Assembly (NCBI GenBank): GCA_000442125.1
Contig: KE546977.1
Span: forward strand, 930,001-994,000
Reading direction: 5' to 3'
DNA from: Opeltia flavorubescens
Lineage: Eukaryota > Ascomycota > Lecanoromycetes > Teloschistales > Teloschistaceae
Length of the DNA stretch: 64,000 nt
In this document: positions 55,681-64,000 of the stretch, piece after piece
Position numbering within the stretch: the first letter of the stretch is position 1
Layout of the letters: every line of letters starts with the position of its first letter
Made by a program: the position numbers and the translations under genes
The notes under the pieces: model-generated
Seen by the model: only the letters and a program-made list of their open reading frames with translations
What the model was told of the DNA's origin: nothing
Database searches by the model: none

Positions 55681-58600
55681 ATGACGAGTCTAAAAAGATC
55701 TTTGGAAACTGATCCTCATGCCTCGAATATCTCCAGCAAAGTCTTTGTCAGATCAACGAAGAGTGGAAAAGTTCAAAAGATAACTAGAGAGCTCTATCTA
55801 CGACAGGATATACCTTGTTCGTCCCGATTATGCAAGTCATGTCTTGCGAATACTCCTCAGGATGCGAATGGCAATGGTACGCTTATGCAAACAAATTTCA
55901 TAGGCCACCGAGTTTTAATCATCTTTAGTGCTATCCTTCGTACTTTCGGAAAAGCCGGCAGGGACTAAGAGGTTTCCTACTGGGCACTATCTTGTGCCAG
56001 ACACCAACGCCCTGCTCAATGGGATGGATCTTTTCGAGCAGAAGTCCGGCTTTACTGACGTTATCATCCTTCAGACAGTCTTAGAAGAACTTAGGAATAG
56101 GTCACTTCCTTTATACAATCGACTGATTGGATTGACCAAAGGTGAAGGAAAGCACTTTTACGTTTTTTTCAACGAGTTTAGACAGGAAACATATGTCATT
56201 CGAGAGAAGGGCGAGACCATCAATGATCGCAATGACCGAGCTGTGCGAGCAGCAGTCCGCTGGTATGGTAGCCATTTGGAATCATCCATCAAGCAGAGCC
56301 GCCTGGGGAAGACTTGCCCTGCCATTGTCATGCTTAGTGATGATAAGGACAATCTCCGAAAGGCAAAGGCAGATGATCTTAGTGCATGTTCCTTGAAAGA
56401 CTACGTATCTGGGCTAGAGGATTCCGGACGTTTGCTGGATATGATCAGCGCTTCAAGGCAAGAACAAGGATCGGGGGGAAGGCCGTCAGAGCAGCTCTAT
56501 CCCGACTATTTCTCGATGTCGAAGATGATGACTGGTACGCGGGCTGGGACTCTGCACCAGGGGATTTTCAATGTATCACCCTACAACTATCTAGAGGGCT
56601 CCGTCCGTGTTCCTGCTTTCGATAAGTCCCTGTTAATCTTGGGCCGAGAGAACAGCAATCGCGCGGTTCAGGACGATGTTGTAGTCGTGGAAGTCTTACC
56701 CAAAGCGCAGTGGAAAGCTCCGTCTTCAAAGATTGTTGAGGAGGAGACTCTTAACAAGAATGAGAATGCTGACACCGAGGATGGCGAAGGAGAAGCAGTC
56801 GTCACCGAGCAAGAACGCCGAGCTTTGCAGGAAGAGGTCAAGAAGATCCATGGTAAGAATGTTGAAGGGCGACCACAACCCACAGCCAGGGTAGTCGGCA
56901 TCATCAAAAGAAACTGGCGGCAATATGTGGGACATGTTGATAGTAGTTCAAGCTCCAAGATCAAGCAGAGTAGGAAGCAACAAACGCTTTTCCTGATACC
57001 GATGGATAAAAGAGTGCCGAAGATCCGACTACGCACTCGCCAGGCCGATGAGCTCATCGGTAGAAGGGTGCTAGTGAGCATAGATTCATGGGACCAAGAC
57101 TCGCGATATCCGGTCGGACATTTCGTGAGGTCGCTCGGGAACCTCGAGACTAAAGAGGCAGAGACAGAGGCCCTGCTTCTCGAGTACGACGTGCAATATC
57201 GACCATTTCCTAAAGGCGTGCTTGACTGCCTACCCAAAGAAGGCCACGATTGGCGAGTACCTTCGGATTTGACCGACACTGGTTGGGTTGGACGGCAAGA
57301 TCTACGAGACCTTTTAATTTGTAGCATTGATCCCGTTGGATGTCAAGATATCGATGATGCACTTCATGCTCGCCCCTTACCCAACGGTAACTTCGAAGTT
57401 GGAGTACACATAGCAGACGTGTCTCATTTCGTCAAACCTAACAATGCAATGGACTCAGAAGCTAGCATACGAGGAACTACCGTTTACCTTGTAGACAAGC
57501 GCATTGACATGCTGCCTATGCTGCTAGGTACCGATCTTTGCTCGCTGAAGCCTTACGTGGAACGATTCGCTTTCTCATGTATTTGGGAAATTACCAAGGA
57601 TGCAGATATCGTCCACTCTCGATTCACTAAATCTGTCATTCGATCAAGGGAAGCCTTCAGCTACGAACAAGCCCAACTACGAATCGATGACAGATCTCAA
57701 ACGGATGAGCTCACCCAAGGCATGCGAGCCCTGCTTATGCTTTCGAAAAAGCTCAAGAAGAGGCGAATGGATGCTGGGGCTCTGAATCTAGCAAGCCCCG
57801 AAGTACGGGTGCAAACTGAATCCGAAACCTCAGACCCAGTCGACGTAAAGACCAAGGAACTGCTAGACACCAATTCGCTAGTCGAAGAGTTTATGCTGTT
57901 AGCCAACATCAGCGTAGCCAGCAAAATCCACAAATCGTTCCCGCAAACAGCCCTGCTACGAAGACATGCAGCCCCTCCAAAAACCAACTTCGAAGAACTC
58001 GCCAATCAATTGAAGGTCAAAAGGGGCATGGAGCTCCGCACCGAAAGTTCCAAGCTTCTTGCAGATTCGTTAGACAGATGCGTTGATAAAAAAGATACGT
58101 TCTTCAATACGCTAGTTCGCATCATGGCCACCCGATGCATGATGTCCGCCGAATACTTCTGCTCCGGCACCCAGTCATACCCTGAATTTCGTCACTACGG
58201 GCTTGCGAGCGAGATCTATACGCATTTCACGAGTCCGATTCGAAGATACGCGGACTTGGTTGGTCATCGACAACTAGCCGCTGCGATTGGATACGAGCAG
58301 CTAGACGCGAGTCTTCACAGCAAAGCGAAGCTCGAAGGCGTCTGCAAGAATATCAATGTACGGCATCGAAACGCACAGATGGCGGGAAGAGCAAGCATTG
58401 AGTACTACGTCGGACAGGCACTCAAGGGACGAGTCATCGATGAGGAAGGATTTGTCATGAAGGTCTTTTCCAATGGTTGCGTGGTATTCGTACCTCGATT
58501 CGGCATCGAGGGTCTCATTCGTTTGTCTGACCTGGCTACACCGGAACCGGAGGGTGTCTTCAACGCCGAGGAATACGTCCTCGAGGTTTCAGGGAGTAGG

Positions 58601-58705
58601 GAGGCTAAGATCGAGCTCTTCCAGAAGGTTGTGGTTAGGATTAGTGATGTCAAAGAGGAATCGACAGGTAAAAGGAAGATCAAGCTTGAATTGGTGAAAG
58701 CGTAG
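55681..58705 (+). CDS. DIS3: Exosome ribonuclease Dis3 (Rrp44)
   Basis: Dis3 is the catalytic subunit of the RNA exosome, with PIN endonuclease and RNB 3'-5' exonuclease activity. Exons 55681-55876 and 55929-58705 give 990 residues. The N-terminus carries the CR3 cysteines (CSSRLCKSC). The PIN domain has HYLVPDTNALLNGMDLFEQ, LEELRNRS, NDRNDRAVRAAVRWY and LSDDKDN, so the acidic metal ligands are kept. Two cold-shock domains follow. The RNB domain has DPVGCQDIDDALHARPLPNG with catalytic Asp residues, then HIADVSHFVKP, RGTTVYLVDKRIDMLP, FTSPIRRYADLVGHRQL. A C-terminal S1 domain has FSNGCVVFVPRFGIEGLI. The intron after DANGNG recreates GVLSFVLSEK. The start at 55681 is the first ATG of the frame. 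Confidence 0.97.
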
Positions 58706-59589
58706 TGGAATATGTATCTGGCAGGAGTTATATTTCTGGCGGACATTTGGATCGACTTTCCAATTTTCCGAGAACTGTACCATCTACGGATGAGGCAGCC
58801 AAATACGAGGTATTTTATGAGTGAACCTCAGCTTCTGAGCCATGTCAAGGGACCTTCTGAAGCCCTGCTTTGTATATATCAGCGCAATCAAATGGGTACT
58901 AACGCCATGCTTGACAGATAGCATCCATCATAGCATCCACCGCGAGAGTCGAGGTACCGATCAAGACCTCAGTCTCCATGGGTAACACTGATGCATAACT
59001 TCTTTAGCGTGCTGTCCAATATATCGATTGTCGTTGCTGCCTCTTCTGCCATTTCGTGAAAGTCGCTGCAGTATCTGCTACGTCAGAAGTCTCAATTCCG
59101 AACAGGGTAGATCTCTTTTTGCAAAGATAGTGGATATTCCTACCACTCGAGCCTAGCACTAGTAAAGTTCGTATACTGGAGTTGAGTGTTTATTTTAGCT
59201 GCTAAACGGTTTCCTTTGCGCTTTTGAATTTTCATCTGATTAATCTTGTGTGAAGAAGGTTACTGAAAACTTGGCATGAACTCGAGGTCTGTTCAGAGAC
59301 GGAGAGACTATAGGAAATGGTCAACGGTTTAACATCTGCTTTGCGTCAATGATGGCTGGTAGAAGAGACAAGAGGAGAATAGGCAAAATCTAGAAGCTTT
59401 TGTGGATGGATTTATGTCAATGTCAACAACCTATTCGAGATCTTTGACAAAAAAATCAGATAGGAACAGGATGCAAAAGTTGGGGTCATTGCTTTAACAC
59501 CAAAAAACATAGTTGTATCAAGCAATGTTACGATTGGGGATTTGCATTAATCCTTGTCAAACTTCTAGAATCGTTTTCAGCGCTCACGC
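58706..59589. other. Convergent gene-free stretch, about 0.9 kb
   Basis: It is the downstream region of DIS3 and TRS65, with several AT-rich segments. No coding or RNA signal is recognised. Confidence 0.55.
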
Positions 59590-61400
59590 TCATGATTCAT
59601 CAAGAGCTCGCTCTTCCGCTACAATTTCCGGCAGATCTCGAACATCAATGGACTTATTCTCTACCAAGTCCACCACACGCACTGCTTCGATGTGGAGAAT
59701 TCCCTTCGCTAGCGGGAGGAATTTGAGTTCTGTATTATGGCAAAAGCCTGGATTGAGGGTTCTGTGACAACGGCGTCAGTCAGGCCATTTGAACACCAAA
59801 GATTGGAGCTCATTACGTACCCCAGCCTCACCTCTGTACTCAAGCAGACAATTCCCACATCCTCCCTCCCCAACCCTTTTTGTATCGCATACAATCTATT
59901 CTCATCCATCACAGCGTCCGCATGATCCATTTTCCCCGCGTGACCGAATTGAGATGAAGCAGACGATCCTTTAGGCATATGAGTTTTGTGATCTCCTGTA
60001 CCGCGCTTTGGGATGACAAGGATGGCGAGTTTACGGGCTTTGCTAGAATGGTTTACCAGGAAGAGATCCCATGTGAAGGGCTGGCCAACGTGGATCTCCT
60101 TAGGGGCTGTGAGGGTTAGGGTGATACCAAAGTTGTGGACGGAGGATGTGCGCTTATTAGAAGGAGGAGTTTCAGCGGAATCTGCTTCATCTAGAAGCAG
60201 ATGCTTATCGGTGTCGGAGGCTACTGAGAGAGTTGATGGTCGTTTGTTTCGTTGCATCGCTTGATTGGGGGTTCCGAATTTCGGATTCAAAGCGGTCGCG
60301 AAGTCGACGACTGTTTTCCATCTCATTTGGATGCTGGGGTGGCACGTTTGGGAGACAAGTACTCGGGCGTTGATCGCAACCTCGAGGGGCCTAGGTGGGG
60401 AAGTGGCATTTGAGTCCGGGGTCTGGACATCGTCAGGTAATAAGCGGAATAAGAATACAGTGTTGTCTCGAGGCTGACACTTCATTGGTAGGTTGATTGC
60501 ATGACCCTTACAAAGATCTTCTACAGAACCATCGGCTAGCTCCATACCTACGTGGGTGACCTCGATCTCGTCTTCCTGGAAAGGAGCTGTCTCAACATCG
60601 AGGCTAGCCACAATACTAGGCCGTCCTGTATATTTTCCAGCCTTGGAATAACGGACACGGGCACTGATAGCAGGGATAGCTGGGAATGGCTTATGCGGTA
60701 CTGACCGGATGATCCGGTCTTTGACTGTCAGAGTACTGTTTATGTTGATCCTATCGAGCCTTAACTCTGTGAGCTGAGGTCTTGTACCACGGAGCCCAGG
60801 GTCTCCGCTCAAAGGTTCGAGGATATTAATCGAAGCTGGCACGCCGCTAGGTAGCACAGGATCGGTAGACTCTTCGGGATTCGACTGCGAGTGCTTGAAA
60901 TGTGCTGTCGCTTTGAAAAAGATCATGGGATGTTGCATTCGCACCCTTGGTCGATGAAGGAAGCACTCGACAGCCCATATAATGGTGTCGGTTCCCCCAT
61001 CATCTACCCTGATGGGCTCTTGACTTTTGTCAACAACGCCGGACCAAATAATGTCCCTCCCTTGCGGCTGAGCCATTTGAGCTTCTTGACCATAGCCATC
61101 CGAGTTTCGGTTGTTCAAGCCGAATGCTTGGACATCAATATTAATTTGCAAATATGGAAGATAATTTTCCAAGTCAATTGAAGCATTTGGCGCTTTGAGT
61201 ACAACGTAGACTTTGAGTTGCTCATCTAATTACTCTCTGATTATGAATAAGAATCCTAGCGCAACTACTTGCCTTGAAAACGACATACCAAAATGTAAGG
61301 AGGTTCTCAAAGGAATCGACGACAGCGGAGTCGCGTCGCCGAAAGTCAGCTGTGTCGCTTGAGGAACAAGGACTTCCAGCTCCGCTTGCTCGATTTCCAT
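59590..61400 (-). CDS. TRS65: TRAPPII complex subunit Trs65
   Basis: Trs65 is a fungal TRAPPII subunit that helps activate Rab GTPases in late Golgi traffic. Exons 61400-61289, 61225-59821 and 59761-59590 give 562 residues. The middle and C-terminal parts match the Trs65 family: HNFGITLTLTAPKEIHVGQP, TWDLFLVNHSSKARKLAILV, CLSTEVRLGTLNPGFCHNTE, LKFLPLAKGILHIEAVRVVD, and the end SIDVRDLPEIVAEERALDES. Immunoglobulin-like folds are expected. The last intron (59762-59820) moves the frame to that conserved ending; without it the protein would stop after a non-conserved tail. The start MEIEQAELEVLVPQATQLTF follows family habit. It shares a 398-bp divergent promoter with PRP40. Confidence 0.88.
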
Positions 61401-61798
61401 GACACTCTCGTTTACTAAGATTTTAATTGCAAGAGAAGTGGCATCACTGAGTTGAAAGTTCCATTAATGTGATTGAACAATTCAATTGATGTGACGTTGG
61501 CATCGGGCATTATTTGAAGCTTCATGGCCGGCTCGGCAAGTTCCGTAGAGCCGCAAATTGCACTTCGTTTTTCAAGGACCCTTTCTGATGCTCCTTCCCA
61601 CAAAAATTTCGAACATCCAACACCGTCGTGGGCTCCCGCTTTCCTCTGGTACGCGCTTGAGGTGTTGCACCAAATCCTACAAACTTAAATGGAGAGCACA
61701 AGCGACTTAATTTGACGACCGCTCTCATCGCTGCCATCACCCTCACCAATCTCCTACAATATCGGGTTACCCGCTCTCAGCATCATCCCACAGAAAGT
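61401..61798. promoter_or_regulatory. Bidirectional promoter TRS65/PRP40
   Basis: The 398 bp between divergent starts hold both promoters. Short frames here are not recognisable. Confidence 0.6.
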
Positions 61799-64000
61799 AT
61801 GGCGTCAATTTGGAGCCAGGCTGAAAGTAATGGCCGAACATATTACTACAACACTGTCACTAAAGCGACGCAATGGACCAAGCCCGAGGAATTGATGACC
61901 CCATCCGAGGTTTGTATCTTCCGATCTCCCATCATCTTCATCGGCTGACATATATTGTAGCGCGCTCTTGCGAATCAACCATGGAAACAGCACACGAGTC
62001 CTGACGGAAGACCTTACTGGTACCACAGCGAAACGAAGGCAACAACATGGGAGATGCCAGAAGTATACAAGAATGCTCTCGCTCAAAGCTCTCAGACCAT
62101 GAAGATGCCGTATGTTTAGAGCTCTTGTGTTAAAGTTATACTAATGGTAGCCAGTGCTCCTCAATTCGTTGCAGGAGGTACAAGCTCTTTTCAGTCGCAG
62201 CCACAACAGCGAGATAGAGAAGACTATGGCGAGCGGCTGGGTCAGGATCGACAGATTGGCTATGGCCAGATGGATATGAATGGGACTCGGGGAGCTACGT
62301 TCGATACCCAGAATGACCCTAATTACGCGACATTTGAGGAAGGTGAAGCAGCATTCATTAGTCTTCTACGGCGGCAAAAAGTTCAACCCGACTGGTCTTG
62401 GGAACAGACCATGAGGGCTACGATCAAAGACCCCCAATATCGTGCGCTCAAAGACCCTAAAGACCGAAAGGCCGCTTTCGAAAAGTACGCGGTAGAAGTC
62501 CGCTTGCAGGAGAAGGACCGGGCAAAGGAGAGACTTGCAAAGCTCCGTGCAGATTTTGGCACAATGCTAAGGCGACATCCAGAAATCAAGCATTATACCC
62601 GATGGAAGACGGCGCGGCCCATGATCGAAGGTGAGACCATTTTCAGGTCCACCAATGATGACACTGAGCGGAAACAGCTTTTTGAGGAGTACATCATCGA
62701 GCTGAAGAAAACGCACATTGAACGGGAAGCTGTCACTCGAAAGTCCGCCATGGACGAACTGGTGTATATATTGAACGGATTAAACCTGGAGCCATACACG
62801 CGATGGGCGGAAGCACACGATATGATCCAATCTGATGACAAATTCAAGGATGACGCTAAGTTCCAGACCCTTAGTAAGTCAGATATTTTGACGGCTTTTG
62901 AAAACCACATCAAGTCGCTTGAACGTACTTTCAACGACGAGCGGCAGCGCGAGAAGAATTCAAAGGTGCGTCGCGAACGTCAGAATCGTGATCGTTTCCT
63001 AGATCTTCTTACCGAGCTCAGAGCAGCTGGTAAAATCAAAGCTGGTACAAAATGGATGACCATTTTACCCGAGATCAAGGACGAACCTCGCTACACAGGC
63101 ATGTTAGGCCAACCAGGCTCCACCCCTCTCGATCTCTTCTGGGATGTTGTGGAGGAGGAAGAACGCGCTATCCGCCTCGTCCGCAACGATGTCTACGACG
63201 TCCTGGAAGACAAACGCTACGAAATCACTCCGAAAACTACCGTCCAAGAATTCCTCTCTATCATGGCCACAGATCGCCGCACGTCTAATCTTCCACCTGA
63301 TGTCCTTGACCTGATCTTCGCTCGCCTCCACGAAAAAGTCATTCGCAGAACCGAAGACGACAAACACGCCTCTGAGCGCCATCAACGTCGAGCCATTGAC
63401 GCACTCCGCTCAAAAATAAAACACCTTTCCGCACCTCCGGTAACGGCAGCCACAACCTGGGAATCTATTCGCCCCCAGATCGCTCACCTCGACGAGTTCA
63501 AGACGCTCGAGTCAGACGACATCCGCAAGCAAGCCTTCGATAAGGTGATCCGCCGTCTTCGCGAGAAAGAAGAGGATATTGCAGAGCGCGAACGTGCTAA
63601 ACGCGACCGTCGTGAAATGAGAAATGGTCATCATGATCCTCGTGAGCGGGACCATCACCGTGCTAGAGGCAGAACACCGGAACCGGACATTTACGAAGCG
63701 GAACGAAGGAAAGCCATGGCTGATCGTGAACGTCAGTATAACTACAAAGCTGGCGCCACGGGTCTATCCCCTCCTCCGGCTGCTCGTTCCCGTGATCGGC
63801 ATGAGCGACTCGGTAGTCGTGGAGACCGTGCGGATAGAAGGGGTCATCGCTTTGCGGACATTGATCCTCGGGATGAAGGTAGGGATAGGGAGCGCGAACG
63901 GCTCTACGCAACGAAACCATTAAGGGGGGAGCGGGAGCTTGATTATGGGGGAAGTGGGAGTGGGAGAAGGAGGAGAGGTAGTGAGGGGAGTGACGGGAGT
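61799..64000 (+). CDS. PRP40: U1 snRNP splicing factor Prp40 (3' end cut by window)
   Basis: Prp40 is a U1 snRNP protein that bridges the 5' splice site and branch point in early spliceosomes. Exons 61799-61909, 61961-62109 and 62155 to the window end encode 702 residues so far. Two WW domains lie at the N-terminus: WSQAESNGRTYYYNTVTKAT with QWTKPEEL, and WKQHTSPDGRPYWYHSETKA with TTWEMPE. Several FF domains follow, as in FISLLRRQKVQPDWSWEQTM and FEKYAVEVRLQEKDRAKERL. The C-terminal part is an Arg/Asp/Glu/Ser-rich tail, still open at base 64000. The window ends exactly on a codon boundary of this frame. Confidence 0.94.

Noticed and set aside
1-64000. Mobile elements, virus-like elements, tRNA or rRNA genes
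   Set aside because: I looked for transposase or polymerase motifs, long terminal or inverted repeats and cloverleaf patterns and found none convincing; a covariance scan (tRNAscan-SE, Infernal) could still find RNA genes I cannot see.

Overview
The window is eukaryotic and most likely comes from a filamentous ascomycete (Pezizomycotina). Genes are dense and on both strands. Most have several introns of about 45-65 nt, with GT...AG ends and CTAAC/CTGAC-like branch sites. The encoded set is typical of moulds: a Whi2-like stress protein, Pex20, an Rxt2/Rpd3L subunit, a Ste11-like HMG-box factor, an AA12-type sugar dehydrogenase and a Trs65 TRAPPII subunit. The proteins look Leotiomycete-like to me, but I could not test this. 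Two unresolved bases (N) occur, at 4286 and 39644. I found no rRNA, tRNA, CRISPR array, LTR element or intact transposon.

Left third (1-24.8 kb): VPS26 (retromer); a family-X DNA polymerase (Pol4); a large SLC26-type sulfate-transporter-like protein with STAS and cNMP-like domains; PSF1 (GINS replication complex); an HMG-box transcription factor behind a very long gene-free leader; RXT2; OPI3 (phosphatidylcholine synthesis); HEM25 (mitochondrial glycine carrier for heme); a Sir2/Hst1-type sirtuin; kynurenine formamidase (BNA7); and an LYR-motif protein whose stop codon overlaps that of BNA7.

Middle (24.8-44.2 kb): a Whi2-like BTB protein; an unusual fusion joining a truncated asparaginase-like region, two HIT-like domains and the motif-3 end of an asparaginyl-tRNA synthetase; a P-loop kinase-like protein; PEX20 and SEC13 (divergent); an F-box protein; a secreted, probably GPI-anchored PQQ-type sugar dehydrogenase; an Rtt107/Brc1 BRCT scaffold; VPS25 (ESCRT-II); and RPC10/RPB12.

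Right third (44.2-64 kb): TRP4 (anthranilate phosphoribosyltransferase); mitochondrial uL10m; an Hst3/Hst4-type sirtuin; MED16 (Mediator tail); VMA13 (V-ATPase H); DIS3 (exosome nuclease); TRS65 (TRAPPII); and PRP40 (U1 snRNP), cut by the window end.

This is mainly ordinary housekeeping territory with divergent and convergent gene pairs. Loose themes are membrane traffic (Vps26, Sec13, Vps25, Vma13, Trs65), chromatin and NAD+ (Rxt2, Sir2, Hst4, Med16, Bna7) and genome maintenance (Pol4, Psf1, Rtt107). The most unusual locus is the asparaginase-like/HIT/AsnRS fusion at 28.7-30.7 kb. A second pattern of interest is a switch, inside several genes, from a C-rich 5' half to a G-rich 3' half of the coding strand. 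Exon boundaries were worked out by hand from reading frame, splice signals and remembered family sequences; none was checked with transcripts or alignment software.
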